From positions 124,001 to 188,000 of the forward strand of contig NZ_JAWDIR010000044.1 in NCBI RefSeq assembly GCF_046156265.1: a stretch of 64,000 nt of DNA, read 5' to 3'. Source of the DNA: CAMDHY01 sp046156265 (GTDB lineage: Bacteria; Pseudomonadota; Alphaproteobacteria; Rhizobiales; Segnochrobactraceae). The position numbers and the translations under genes were made by a program. This document shows positions 1-8,469 of the stretch, in pieces (position 1 is the stretch's first letter; every line of letters begins with the position of its first letter). The notes beneath the pieces were generated by a model, which made no database searches, was not told where the DNA came from, and was given only the letters and a program-made list of their open reading frames with translations.

Positions 1-805
1 AGGGAGGGGGGGCGCCACAGACGCCTCCCTCGCAGCCGGAGCGGCGATGCCCGCCGCACCGCCGTCCTCCCCCGTCTGTGCCCTCACGACCCTCCACGCC
101 ACCATCGCCGAGAAGCGCGAGGCGGGCGAGATCGTGCTCGCCTTCGAGCTCTCCGGGCCGGACCTCGACCTCGCCATCGCCGGCATCGGGCGGATGCCGC
201 TGCCGCCCTACATCGCCGCCCGCCGGCCCGAGGACGCTGCCGACCGGCACGACTACCAGACCGTCTATGCCCGCGAGCCCGGCGCCGTCGCGGCCCCCAC
301 CGCCGGCCTGCACCTGACGCCCGAGCTCTTCGCCGCGCTGGAAGCCCGCGGCATCGGCCATGCCTTCGTGACGCTGCACGTCGGCGCCGGCACCTTCCTG
401 CCGGTGAAGACCGACACCCTCGAGGGCCACCGCATGCACGTCGAGCACGGCACGATCGCCCCGGACGTGGCGGCGCGCATCAATGCGGTCCGCGCCAGTG
501 GCGGCCGCATCGTCGCCGTCGGCACGACGGCGCTGCGCATCCTCGAAAGCGCCGCCGACGACAGCGGCACACTGCACCCCTTCGCCGGCGGCACCGACAT
601 CTTCATCTCGCCTGGCTACCGCTTCCGCATCGTCGACGCGCTGATGACGAACTTCCACCTGCCGCGCTCGACGTTGTTCATGCTCGTCTCCGCGTTCAGT
701 GGCCTCGCCACCATGCAGGCCGCCTACGCCCACGCCGTCGCCACCGGCTACCGCTTCTATTCCTACGGCGATGCGTCGCTGCTGTTCCCGGAGACGCCGC
801 GGTGA
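1..805 (+). CDS. queA: S-adenosylmethionine:tRNA ribosyltransferase-isomerase QueA, 3' part
   Basis: QueA transfers and isomerises the ribosyl moiety of AdoMet onto preQ1 in tRNA to make epoxyqueuosine, in the cytoplasm. The frame is open to the left window edge, so the N-terminal part (roughly the first 80-100 residues of a protein of about 350) is missing; the ATG at 47 is internal. Visible family signatures are MPLPPYI, YQTVYAREPGAVAAPTAGLH, VTLHVGAGTF, GHRMHVE and the C-terminal MTNFHLPRSTL and YSYGDASL. The stop overlaps the GTG start of tgt (GTGA), so the two queuosine genes are translationally coupled. The stretch just after the window edge is low-complexity (Ala/Gly/Pro) and aligns poorly with the family; this may be a lineage-specific loop. 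Confidence 0.95.
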   Translation, partial: GRGGATDASLAAGAAMPAAPPSSPVCALTTLHATIAEKREAGEIVLAFELSGPDLDLAIAGIGRMPLPPYIAARRPEDAADRHDYQTVYAREPGAVAAPTAGLHLTPELFAALEARGIGHAFVTLHVGAGTFLPVKTDTLEGHRMHVEHGTIAPDVAARINAVRASGGRIVAVGTTALRILESAADDSGTLHPFAGGTDIFISPGYRFRIVDALMTNFHLPRSTLFMLVSAFSGLATMQAAYAHAVATGYRFYSYGDASLLFPETPR

Positions 806-1935
806 CCCCCTTCGGCTTCGAGCTCCTCGCCACCGACGGCGCCGCCCGCCGCGGCCGCCTGCACACCGCCCACGGCACCGTGGAGACGCCGGCCTTCATG
901 CCGGTCGGCACGCAGGCGACGGTGAAGGCGATGTTCCCCGAGGACGTCGCGGCGACCGGCGCGGAAGTCGTGCTCGGCAACACCTATCACCTGATGCTGC
1001 GCCCGACCGCCGAGCGGGTGGCGCGGCTCGGCGGCCTGCACACCTTCATGCGCTGGCCGAAGACGATCCTGACCGATTCCGGCGGCTTCCAGGTGATGTC
1101 GCTCGCGAGCCTCCGGAAGCTCACCGAGGAGGGCGTCGCCTTTCAGAGCCACATCGACGGTTCGCGCCACATGATGTCGCCGGAACGCTCGGTGGAGATC
1201 CAGGGCCTGCTCGGCTCCGACATCCAGATGCAGCTCGACGAGTGCGTCCGCCTGCCGGCCGAGCGGGCCGAGATCGAGCGGGGCATGGAGCTGTCGCTGC
1301 GCTGGGCCGAGCGGTCGCGCACGGCGTTCGAGGGTATGGGTGGGCCGGGCAAGGGCCAGGCGCTCTATGGCATCGTCCAGGGCGGCGACGACACGCGCCT
1401 GCGCATCCGCTCCGCCGAGGCGTTGTCTGCCATGCCGTTCGAGGGCTATTCGATCGGTGGGCTCGCCGTCGGCGAGCCGCAGGCGGTGATGCTCGCCATG
1501 CTCGAGGTCGCCTGCGGCGTCCTGCCGGCCGACAAGCCGCGCTACCTGATGGGCGTCGGCACCCCGCACGACATCGTCGAGGCGGTGGCGCGCGGCGTCG
1601 ACCAGTTCGACTGCGTGATGCCGACGCGCGCCGGCCGTCACGGCCTCGCCTACACCCGCTCCGGCACGATCAACCTGAAGAACGCCCGCTTCGCCGAGGA
1701 CCCGACGCCGCTCGATCCCGACAGCGACTGCCCGGCGGCGCGCGACTATTCGAAGGCCTACCTGCACCACCTCGTGAAGGCGGGCGAAGCGCTCGGCGCC
1801 ATGCTGATCACCTGGAACAACGTCGCCACCTACCAGGCGCTGATGCGCACGCTCAGGGAGGCGATCGCCGCCGGACGTTTCGCCGAGGTGCGCGCCGAGC
1901 TCGGCACCATCTGGGCGAAGCCGCCGCGCGCCTGA
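802..1935 (+). CDS. tgt: tRNA-guanine transglycosylase (queuine tRNA-ribosyltransferase) with degenerate zinc site
   Basis: Tgt swaps guanine 34 of GUN-anticodon tRNAs for preQ1, the step before QueA. The protein has 377 aa, normal for bacterial Tgt. It carries the catalytic aspartates in TDSGGFQ (D92) and QFDCVMPTR (D270) and the substrate loop YGIVQGG. The usual C-terminal zinc site is CxCxxC plus a histidine in a TxHN context. Here the motif reads DSDCPAAR (S308, C310, A313) and TWNN (N339), so three of the four expected ligands are replaced. The rest of the C-terminal region (YSKAYLHHLVKAGEALGAML) is intact, which argues for an active enzyme without a bound zinc. The start is the GTG overlapping the queA stop. 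Confidence 0.96.
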   Translation: MTPFGFELLATDGAARRGRLHTAHGTVETPAFMPVGTQATVKAMFPEDVAATGAEVVLGNTYHLMLRPTAERVARLGGLHTFMRWPKTILTDSGGFQVMSLASLRKLTEEGVAFQSHIDGSRHMMSPERSVEIQGLLGSDIQMQLDECVRLPAERAEIERGMELSLRWAERSRTAFEGMGGPGKGQALYGIVQGGDDTRLRIRSAEALSAMPFEGYSIGGLAVGEPQAVMLAMLEVACGVLPADKPRYLMGVGTPHDIVEAVARGVDQFDCVMPTRAGRHGLAYTRSGTINLKNARFAEDPTPLDPDSDCPAARDYSKAYLHHLVKAGEALGAMLITWNNVATYQALMRTLREAIAAGRFAEVRAELGTIWAKPPRA

Positions 1936-1969
1936 GGGGCGCCGCGCACGTTCGGGGCAGGGCGGCCGT

Positions 1970-2491
1970 CTACTTGTCGCGCAGACCGAGGCGCTGGAAG
2001 CCCTCGCGCCGGACCGGCCGCTTCGACGACAGCGTCCGGGAGTTGACGCCAGACCAAGAAATCTCGCCCGACAGCCGCCCATACTCGATCTTCGGGCAGC
2101 GGTTCATGACGACGCGGATGCCGGCCGCCTCGGCCTTCTCGGCGGCGGCGTCGTTGCGCACGCCGAGCTGCATCCAGATCACCTTCGGCCGCGGGTCGAG
2201 CGCGATCGCCTCGTCGACCACCTGGGCGGCGGCCTCGGAATTGCGGAACACGTCGATCATGTCGACCGGTTCCGGCAGCGCCGAAAGCGAGGCGTAGACG
2301 GGCTGGCCGAGCAGGTCCTTGCCGGCGAGGCCGGGATTGATCGGCAGCACCCGGTAGCCCTTCGCCAGCAGGTACTTCAGCACGAAGTAGGACGGACGCA
2401 CCTCATTGGCGCTGGCCCCCACCATGGCGATGGTGCGCACGTCGTCGAGGACGGCGCGGATATACTCGTCCGGATAAGTGTCGTGATTCAT
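1970..2491 (-). CDS. CoA-binding domain protein (YccU type)
   Basis: This 173-aa protein is a single Rossmann-type CoA-binding domain like that of E. coli YccU and the N-terminus of succinyl-CoA ligase-like enzymes. Visible features are the nucleotide-binding start IAMVGAS at about residues 21-27, the INP turn near residue 51, the DMIDVFRN strand and the KVIWMQLGVRN segment, then MNRCPKIE. It starts 10 bases after the stop of an enoyl-CoA hydratase gene and is co-directional with it, suggesting a two- or three-gene operon handling CoA thioesters. The precise role of this family is not settled. It converges on tgt with a 34-base gap. Confidence 0.85.
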   Translation of the reverse strand: MNHDTYPDEYIRAVLDDVRTIAMVGASANEVRPSYFVLKYLLAKGYRVLPINPGLAGKDLLGQPVYASLSALPEPVDMIDVFRNSEAAAQVVDEAIALDPRPKVIWMQLGVRNDAAAEKAEAAGIRVVMNRCPKIEYGRLSGEISWSGVNSRTLSSKRPVRREGFQRLGLRDK

Positions 2492-2501
2492 GCGCTCGGG
2501 C

Positions 2502-3365
2502 TCACCGGCCTTCCCATGTCGGCTCGCGCTTCTCGATGAAGGCGCCGATGCCTTCCTCGGCGTCGCGCGCCATCATGTTCTCGACCATCACCTCGGCCGC
2601 GTAGGTGTACGCCTCGTCGAGGTCGTACTCGAGCTGGCGGTAGAACGCCTCCTTGCCGATCTTCAGCGTCAAGGGCGAACGGGCGGCGATGCGGGCGGCG
2701 AGGGCGTGGGCCGCGGCGCGCGCCTCGCCGGCCGGCACCACCTCGTTGACGAGCCCGATCTCGCGGGCCCGCTCGGCGTCCACCATGTCGCCGGTCAAGA
2801 GCATGTGCATGGCGTGCTTGCGGCCGACGTTGCGCGACAGCGCCACCATCGGCGTCGAGCAGAACAGCCCGATCGACACCCCCGGCGTCGCGAAGCGGGC
2901 GTCCGCGCCGGCGACCGCGAGGTCGCAACTCGCCACCAGCTGACAGCCGGCGGCCGTGGCGATACCCTCCACCTCGGCGATCACCGGCTTCGGCAGCCGC
3001 ACGATCTGCGTCATCAGGTCGGCGCAGGTGCGCATCGTGTAGTCGAAGAAGCGCCGGCCACGGTCGGGGTCGGCGCGGTGGGCGGTGAGCTCCTTGAGGT
3101 CGTGCCCGGCCGAGAAGGCGGGACCGTCGGCGGCGAGCACCACGACGTGCACGGCGGGGTCCGCCGCCGCCGCGCGCAACGCGTCGGACAGCGACAGCAG
3201 CATCGCCTCCGACAGCGGGTTGCGCCGCCGCCCGTCATTGAGGACGAGGCGCCGCACGCCGTCGGCCGTCTCCTCGATCACCAGCGGCGCGGCCGCCGCG
3301 GGCTGCGCCGTCGCCGCTTCGGGCGAGGGCGCAGCCGCTGACCGGTGGGCGGTGTCGATGCTCAC
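2502..3365 (-). CDS. Enoyl-CoA hydratase/isomerase family protein
   Basis: This is a crotonase-fold protein of 287 aa that would add water to, or isomerise, 2-enoyl-CoA esters. The oxyanion-hole segments are FSAGHDLKEL at about residues 88-97 and the AAGCQLVASCDLAVAG segment near 142. The sequence is closest in appearance to the ECHDC3-like subgroup (GLFCSTPMVALSRNVGRK). The N-terminal 30 residues are an Ala-rich extension. The start is a GTG at 3363-3365, lying 2 bases past the stop of the upstream secreted-protein gene, so coupling is likely. The exact substrate cannot be told from the sequence. Confidence 0.88.
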   Translation of the reverse strand: MSIDTAHRSAAAPSPEAATAQPAAAAPLVIEETADGVRRLVLNDGRRRNPLSEAMLLSLSDALRAAAADPAVHVVVLAADGPAFSAGHDLKELTAHRADPDRGRRFFDYTMRTCADLMTQIVRLPKPVIAEVEGIATAAGCQLVASCDLAVAGADARFATPGVSIGLFCSTPMVALSRNVGRKHAMHMLLTGDMVDAERAREIGLVNEVVPAGEARAAAHALAARIAARSPLTLKIGKEAFYRQLEYDLDEAYTYAAEVMVENMMARDAEEGIGAFIEKREPTWEGR

Positions 3366-3367
3366 GG

Positions 3368-4045
3368 TCAGTTCGGAGCCGCTTCGCCCGCCGGGGCATC
3401 GCCGCCATCCGCCGGGCCGCCATCGGCCGGGCTGGCGTCTTCGGGCGCGCCGCCGGCGACGAGCGCGAGCTCGTCGAGGAAGGGCTCGATCGTCTCGACG
3501 TTGCCCGGCAGAGGCTTCAACGTGCGGGCGGCGGCGAAGTACTCACGCACCTGGGCGGCCGCGGCTGCCTTCTGGTCGGGCGGCACCTGCGGGCTCGCCT
3601 CGACCTCCGCGAGGATCTCCGCCAGGCGCTCCTCGCTCAGCTCCTCCTCGTCATAGGAGAAGGCGATCATCACGCTGTCGGCAGCCGCGATCCAGTCTTC
3701 CAGCGAGGCGAAGCCGTGCTTCGCCACCACCGCGTCGATTTCCGCCTTGGCGTCGGCCTCCTTCGCCCACGACGCGAAGGCCGCGGTGGGCGTTCCCGCG
3801 TCCGGGTCGACGCCTCGGTCCGCGGCGAGCTTGTCGCCGAGGGCCTTGAACTCCGGCCAGCTGGCGATGAAGCGCTGCACCATGTCCGCCGTGAGCGGGA
3901 CCTGCATCTGGGCGATCGCCGCCTCCGTCCCGGAAGACTGCGCGACGGCGATCGCCGGGACGGAAACCCCGAGTGCGAGCGCCATGGCGAACGTGCGCGC
4001 GGTGGCGAGGAGGCGGGGTGCGACGCGGGATACGAAAGAGGTCAT
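3368..4045 (-). CDS. Secreted protein of unknown function
   Basis: No family is recognised. The chosen start (ATG at 4043-4045) gives 225 aa beginning MTSFVSRVAPRLL, followed by a hydrophobic stretch ending IAVAQS, a good signal peptide with a cut near residue 36. An in-frame ATG 18 codons upstream would add an unlikely basic-proline leader. The mature part is helical and acidic: VPLTADMVQRFIASWPEFKALGDKLAA, an ALEDWI-like repeat and an EEELSEERLAEILAEVEA helix, and ends in an Asp/Gly/Ala/Pro-rich tail. It is probably periplasmic. It is the first gene of the minus-strand group with the hydratase and the CoA-binding protein. Confidence 0.65.
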   Translation of the reverse strand: MTSFVSRVAPRLLATARTFAMALALGVSVPAIAVAQSSGTEAAIAQMQVPLTADMVQRFIASWPEFKALGDKLAADRGVDPDAGTPTAAFASWAKEADAKAEIDAVVAKHGFASLEDWIAAADSVMIAFSYDEEELSEERLAEILAEVEASPQVPPDQKAAAAAQVREYFAAARTLKPLPGNVETIEPFLDELALVAGGAPEDASPADGGPADGGDAPAGEAAPN

Positions 4046-4237
4046 CTGCGGGCTTTCATGCTCGGACGGGGTCCGTTGCGGTCTGGGCCGACCATACACG
4101 ATGTCCGTTCGCGGCGAGACCGTGGCGGCGGCGGCGACGTCAGGGCGGGTTGGGCGCAGCGTGTGCGTGCACGTCGGCCGCCCTCTGTGCTACTGGCGGG
4201 TGTGGCCGTGGAGGATGCCTTGCCTCACCCGACTCCG

Positions 4238-4660
4238 ATGATGACGCCCGAGGAACTGACTGCGTTCCTCGACCTCGAGTTCCCGCAACTGCTCGAGGGC
4301 GGCCGCAGCTTCCACGTCGAGGCGGTCTATCCCGGCGGGGCGGCGATGCGGCTTGCGGCCGGCCCTCGCCACCTGCGACCCGGCGGCACGGTGGCGGGCC
4401 CCAGCCTGATGGCCCTCGCCGACCTCGTCGCCTATGTGGCGATCCTCTCCCACATCGGCCCGGTGGCGCTCGCCGTCACCACCAACCTCTCCATCAACTT
4501 CCTGCGCAAGCCGCAGCCGGGCGACCTCGTCGGGGAGGGGCGAATCCTCAAGCTCGGCCAGCGCCTTGCCGTCGTCGATTGCGCGATCCGTGCGGCGGGA
4601 TCGGACGAGATCGCTGCCCATGCGGTGGTGACGTACTCGCTGCCGCCGCGTGCGGGATGA
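4238..4660 (+). CDS. PaaI-family (hotdog-fold) thioesterase
   Basis: A hotdog-fold acyl-CoA thioesterase of about 140 aa. The family pattern is clear: a central PGGTVAGPSLMALADLVAYVAI helix with the catalytic acid (D) region, then AVTTNLSINFLRKPQPGDLVGEGRILKLGQRLAVVDC and a final strand AHAVVTYSLP. ATG 4238 is used; in-frame GTG codons at 4202 and 4208 would add 10-12 residues and cannot be excluded. The gene stands alone, divergent from the secreted-protein group and followed by a 200-base gap before rplM. Substrate unknown; the family acts on aromatic or medium-chain acyl-CoAs. Confidence 0.8.
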   Translation: MMTPEELTAFLDLEFPQLLEGGRSFHVEAVYPGGAAMRLAAGPRHLRPGGTVAGPSLMALADLVAYVAILSHIGPVALAVTTNLSINFLRKPQPGDLVGEGRILKLGQRLAVVDCAIRAAGSDEIAAHAVVTYSLPPRAG

Positions 4661-4732
4661 GGTATTATATTACCACATATCCAATCCTTTGAAGACTATG
4701 GTGTTTTTCGTATCGTTGGCGCTGCTGAGGCC

Positions 4733-4760
4733 TTGACCGGCACGCGCTGCCGGTCTATCA
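4733..4760 (+). promoter_or_regulatory. Candidate promoter of the rplM-rpsI operon
   Basis: TTGACC (4733-4738), a 16-base spacer and CTATCA (4755-4760) match the alphaproteobacterial housekeeping pattern CTTGAC-N16/17-CTATNT. It lies about 100 bases before the rplM ATG, leaving a leader in which no known ribosomal-protein autoregulatory fold was recognised. The 70 bases before it (4661-4730) are unusually AT-rich for this genome. Confidence 0.55.
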
Positions 4761-4862
4761 CCGCGGCGAATTCGGTGGCCTGGCGGCCGCCGTTCTTCGT
4801 TCCGCGCCCGCCGCGGAGCGGACGGCAACCGGGCCCCGGCCCGCATCAAGTGACGGAACACG

Positions 4863-5327
4863 ATGAAGACCTATTCGGCCAAGACCGCCGAGGTCGAGAA
4901 GCGCTGGATCGTGATCGACGCCGAGGATCTCGTCGTCGGTCGCCTCGCCTCGCTGATCGCCATGCGCCTGCGCGGCAAGCACAAGCCCACCTACACCCCC
5001 CACATCGACTGCGGTGACAACATCGTCGTCATCAATGCCGACAAGGTGGCGCTGACCGGCCACAAGTACGCCGACAAGCGCTACTACTGGCACACCGGCT
5101 TCCCGGGCGGCATCAAGGAGCGCACGGCGCGCGCCATCCTCGAGGGTCGCTTCCCGGAGCGCGTGCTCGAGGCCGCGGTCCGCCGCATGGTCCCTCGTGG
5201 CCCGCTCGGTCGCCAGCAGATGAAGAACCTCCGTCTCTACAAGGGCAGCGAGCACCCGCACGCCGCCCAGCAGCCGGAAGCGCTCGACGTCGCCGCCCTC
5301 AACCGCAAGAACGTCAGGAAGGGTTGA
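4863..5327 (+). CDS. rplM: 50S ribosomal protein L13
   Basis: A 154-aa ribosomal protein L13, an early assembly protein of the large subunit. Diagnostic stretches are RWIVIDAEDLVVGRLASLIA, KHKPTYTPHIDCGD, VVINADKVALTGHK, YYWHTGFPGGIK and AVRRMVPRGPLGRQQMKNLRLY. Length is standard. rpsI follows after 2 bases, the usual L13-S9 pair. The ATG follows GACGGAACACG, a weak but acceptable ribosome-binding region. Confidence 0.98.
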   Translation: MKTYSAKTAEVEKRWIVIDAEDLVVGRLASLIAMRLRGKHKPTYTPHIDCGDNIVVINADKVALTGHKYADKRYYWHTGFPGGIKERTARAILEGRFPERVLEAAVRRMVPRGPLGRQQMKNLRLYKGSEHPHAAQQPEALDVAALNRKNVRKG

Positions 5328-5329
5328 CC

Positions 5330-5818
5330 ATGGTCGGCGACCTTCAGTCCCTCGAGGATCTCGGCACCGCCATGGGCTCCGCCCCGGCCGCGGCGCCCTC
5401 CGCTCCGGTGCATGTCCAGAAGCTCGACAAGCTCGGCCGCGCCTATGCCACCGGCAAGCGCAAGAACGCCATCGCCCGCGTCTGGCTGACGCGCGGCACC
5501 GGCCGCGTCATCGTCAACGGCAAGGACTATGTCGAGTACTTCGCTCGGCCCGTGCTGCAGATGATGATCCGCCAGCCGATCCAGGTCGCCAACCGCGACG
5601 GCCAGTACGACATCCGCGCCACCGTCTCCGGCGGCGGCCTGTCGGGCCAGGCTGGCGCGCTGCGCCACGGCCTGTCGCAGGCGCTCACCCACTACGAGCC
5701 GGAGCTGCGCGGCGTCCTCAAGAAGGGCGGCTTCCTGACCCGCGACTCGCGCGTCGTCGAGCGCAAGAAGTACGGCAAGGCGAAGGCCCGCCGCAGCTTC
5801 CAGTTCTCGAAGCGCTGA
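5330..5818 (+). CDS. rpsI: 30S ribosomal protein S9
   Basis: S9 of 162 aa. The core YATGKRKNAIARVWL and the C-terminal KKYGKAKARRSFQFSKR tail, which reaches toward the P-site tRNA, are intact. The N-terminal extension of about 30 residues (Ala/Pro-rich) is typical of alphaproteobacterial S9. ATG 5330 is chosen because AGGAAGGG lies at the right distance upstream; a TTG two codons earlier overlaps the rplM stop and is less likely. The gene is followed by a strong intrinsic terminator. Confidence 0.98.
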   Translation: MVGDLQSLEDLGTAMGSAPAAAPSAPVHVQKLDKLGRAYATGKRKNAIARVWLTRGTGRVIVNGKDYVEYFARPVLQMMIRQPIQVANRDGQYDIRATVSGGGLSGQAGALRHGLSQALTHYEPELRGVLKKGGFLTRDSRVVERKKYGKAKARRSFQFSKR

Positions 5819-5848
5819 TCCGCGCCCCAGCGACACCGCATCTTGCAG

Positions 5849-5877
5849 CGGGGCGGGCCGGAAGGCCCGCCCCGTTT
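5849..5877 (+). terminator. Intrinsic terminator after rpsI
   Basis: An 11-bp perfect stem (5849-5859 with 5864-5874), almost all G-C, with a GGAA loop and followed by GTTTGCGTTT. It lies 30 bases past the rpsI stop. Confidence 0.8.
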
Positions 5878-6016
5878 GCGTTTGAAGGGCCCCGGTGGCC
5901 CCGGAAGCCCCGCTCTGTTCGCGTTTTGAGACCTGGCTTCGGCACGCCGCCCGTCGTTGGCCTGTCGTGCCGGGCCCGCTAGAGTGCCGCCGCCGTCCAT
6001 CCCGGAGAGGGACCCG

Positions 6017-6985
6017 ATGTCCGCCGTCAACGATGATCGTCCCCCCGAGAACGCCTTCGCCGGCGGCAGCCTCTATGGCGGCTCGTTCGAGCCGGCCTAT
6101 GCCGGCATCCTCTCGTTCATGCGGCGGCGGCTGTCGCGCGACCTCGCCAGTGTCGATGCCGTCGTCTGGGGCATCCCGTTCGATTCCGCCGTCACCAACC
6201 GCCCCGGCGCCCGTTTCGGGCCGCAGGCGATACGCCGTGCCTCGGCGATCCTGTGCGGTGACCCGCAGTACCCGTTCAACGCCGATCCCTTCGAGCACCT
6301 CGCCGTCATCGACTGGGGCGATTGCGCGTTCGACCAGGGCTACCCGATGGAGGCCGCCGCCGCGATGCGCGCGCAGGCGGAGACGATCCTCGCCTCCGGC
6401 GCCTTCCTGCTGACGCTGGGCGGCGACCACTTCGTCACCTGGCCGATGCTCGCCGCCCACGCCGCCCGCCACGGCCCGCTGGCGATGGTGCAGTTCGACG
6501 CCCACCAGGACACCTGGGACGATGACGGCGGCCGCATCGACCACGGCAGCTTCGTCGCCCGCGCGGCGAAGGACGGCATCATCGACGTCACCCGCTCGAT
6601 CCAGCTCGGCATCCGCACCCACGCACCGGACGACTGCGGCATCGAGATCCTCACCGGCGAGGACGTCGGCACCCTGGGCGTCGCCGGCGTCGTCGAGCGC
6701 ATCAAGGCGCGCGTCGGCGATGCGAAGACCTACGTGACGTTCGACATCGACTGCCTCGATCCGGCCTTCGCGCCCGGCACCGGCACGCCGGTCTCCGGCG
6801 GCCTCACGTCGCGCGAGGCGCTGATGATCCTGCGGCGCCTCGGCGGGCTCGACATCGTCGGCGCCGACGTCGTCGAGGTGGCGCCGGCCTACGACCACGC
6901 CGACATCACCGCCGTCGCCGGCTCGACGGTGGCCCAGTACTATCTCGGGCTGCTCGCGGAGCGGCGCGGCCGACGAACGGGCTGA
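6017..6985 (+). CDS. speB: Agmatinase
   Basis: A ureohydrolase that cleaves agmatine to putrescine and urea in the cytoplasm. The protein has 322 aa. The dinuclear manganese ligands are all visible: GGDH (H138), DAHQD (D161, H163, D165) and the FDIDCLDPAFAPGTGTPVSGG block. The start ATG at 6017 has a close GGAGAGGG ribosome-binding site; earlier in-frame codons lack one. It sits between rpsI and argC. Arginase or guanidinobutyrase activity is an alternative within the same fold; agmatinase is favoured by overall resemblance. Confidence 0.9.
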   Translation: MSAVNDDRPPENAFAGGSLYGGSFEPAYAGILSFMRRRLSRDLASVDAVVWGIPFDSAVTNRPGARFGPQAIRRASAILCGDPQYPFNADPFEHLAVIDWGDCAFDQGYPMEAAAAMRAQAETILASGAFLLTLGGDHFVTWPMLAAHAARHGPLAMVQFDAHQDTWDDDGGRIDHGSFVARAAKDGIIDVTRSIQLGIRTHAPDDCGIEILTGEDVGTLGVAGVVERIKARVGDAKTYVTFDIDCLDPAFAPGTGTPVSGGLTSREALMILRRLGGLDIVGADVVEVAPAYDHADITAVAGSTVAQYYLGLLAERRGRRTG

Positions 6986-7041
6986 GGCCGACGAAGCCCC
7001 GCCCGTTCTTCCCCACGATCCTTTCCCGACAGGTGCCTCCG

Positions 7042-8088
7042 ATGACCATCCGCATCGCCGTTCTCGGCGCGTCCGGCTACACCGGCTCCGAGCTCGTCCG
7101 GCTGCTCGTCCGCCACCCCTCAGCCGAGCTGGTGGCGCTCACCGCCGATTCGAAGGCCGGCCGGCCGATGGCCGAGGTCTATCCGCAGTTCGCCCACCTC
7201 AGGCTGCCGACGCTGACGCGCATCGAGGACCTCGATCCCGCCGCCGTCGACGTCGTCTTCTGCGCCCTGCCGCATGCCACCACCCAGGTGGTGCTGAAGG
7301 ACCTGATCGGCCGCCGCGGCGACCTCAAGGTGGTCGACCTTTCGGCCGACTTCCGCCTCGCCGACCCCGAGGCCTACGCCAAGTGGTACGGCCACGCCCA
7401 CCAGGCGCTCGACCTGCAAGGCGAGGCCGTCTACGGGCTCGCGGAGATTCACCGGGATCGCATCAAGAACGCCCGCCTCGTCGCCAATCCCGGCTGCTAC
7501 ACGACGACGTCGCTGCTGCCGACGATCCCGCTCCTGAAGGCCGGCGCCATCGACCCCGACGAGATCGTCGTCGACGCCAAGACCGGCATGTCCGGGGCCG
7601 GGCGGGCGGCGAAGGAGGGCATGTTGTTCTCGGAAGTGGCGGAGGGGATGCACGCCTACGGCGTCGCCAACCACCGCCACACCGCCGAGCTCGACCAGGA
7701 GATGTCGCTCGCCGCCGGCCGGCCCGTGCAGCCGACCTTCACGCCGCATCTGGCGCCGATGATCCGCGGCATCTACGCGACGATCTATGTGCGCGGCACC
7801 GGCGCGGCAGGGGGCGCGGACCTCCACCGTATCCTCAGCGAGGCCTATGCGGCGGAGCCTTTCGTCACCGTGCTGCCGCTCGGTCAGGTCCCGCAGTCGC
7901 GCCACGTGAAGGGCTCGAACAACGTCCAGATCGGCGTCGTGCCGGATCGCGTGACGGGCCGCGCCATCGTGCTCTCCACCCTCGACAACCTCGTCAAGGG
8001 CGCCTCCGGCCAGGCGATCCAGAACATGAATCTCGTCTGCGGCCTGCCCGAGACGACGGGGCTAGAGCAGGTGGCACTGTTCCCCTGA
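7042..8088 (+). CDS. argC: N-acetyl-gamma-glutamyl-phosphate reductase
   Basis: ArgC makes N-acetylglutamate semialdehyde in arginine biosynthesis. It has 348 aa and is of the long (type 1) class. The NADP-binding start is AVLGASGYTGSELVRLL, the catalytic cysteine is C152 in NPGCYTTTSLLPTIPL, and the SGAGRAA and HRHTAELDQE segments follow. ATG 7042 is used (AGGTG lies just upstream); a GTG at 7033 would add three residues. It lies 56 bases after speB. Confidence 0.97.
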   Translation: MTIRIAVLGASGYTGSELVRLLVRHPSAELVALTADSKAGRPMAEVYPQFAHLRLPTLTRIEDLDPAAVDVVFCALPHATTQVVLKDLIGRRGDLKVVDLSADFRLADPEAYAKWYGHAHQALDLQGEAVYGLAEIHRDRIKNARLVANPGCYTTTSLLPTIPLLKAGAIDPDEIVVDAKTGMSGAGRAAKEGMLFSEVAEGMHAYGVANHRHTAELDQEMSLAAGRPVQPTFTPHLAPMIRGIYATIYVRGTGAAGGADLHRILSEAYAAEPFVTVLPLGQVPQSRHVKGSNNVQIGVVPDRVTGRAIVLSTLDNLVKGASGQAIQNMNLVCGLPETTGLEQVALFP

Positions 8089-8094
8089 GAGGGA

Positions 8095-8469
8095 TCAGGC
8101 GGCCGTCGAGACGTCGCTGATCAGAGCGTCCGCCGGGATGTTCCAGTCCCGGCGGAGCCGCTGGATCATCGCCAGCGTCAGCGGCCGCCGGCGCGCCAGC
8201 ACTTCGGACGCCCGCGACCGTGAGCCGAGCACGGCGGCGAGGTCGCCCTGCGACAGCCCACGTTCAGCCATGACGTACCGGATGGTGTCGATAGGATCGA
8301 GTGGCTCGATCGGCCACGCCTTCGCCTCGTACGTCTCGATCAGCGCGGCGAGAACGTCGAAGCGGTCGGCGTCCGGAGTTCCCGGCGCCGGCGGCTTCTC
8401 GAAATAGACAGCGATCTCGGCGAGCGCCCAGTCATAGTCGGTTTCGCTGCGGATCGGGCGGACGTCCAT
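8095..8469 (-). CDS. higA: HigA-family antitoxin
   Basis: A 124-aa antitoxin with a long acidic N-terminal region (residues 1-65) and a C-terminal XRE helix-turn-helix (ERGLSQGDLAAVLGSRSRASEVLARRRPLTLAMIQRL). It is expected to neutralise HigB and repress the operon. The order toxin-then-antitoxin is the one typical for higBA. Its ATG overlaps the higB stop (ATGA), coupling translation. It converges on argC, with the stop codons 6 bases apart. Confidence 0.9.
   Translation of the reverse strand: MDVRPIRSETDYDWALAEIAVYFEKPPAPGTPDADRFDVLAALIETYEAKAWPIEPLDPIDTIRYVMAERGLSQGDLAAVLGSRSRASEVLARRRPLTLAMIQRLRRDWNIPADALISDVSTAA

Noticed and set aside
5324..5329. TTG start of rpsI overlapping the rplM stop
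   Set aside because: The ATG at 5330 has a better-placed AGGAAGGG and matches the usual S9 start.
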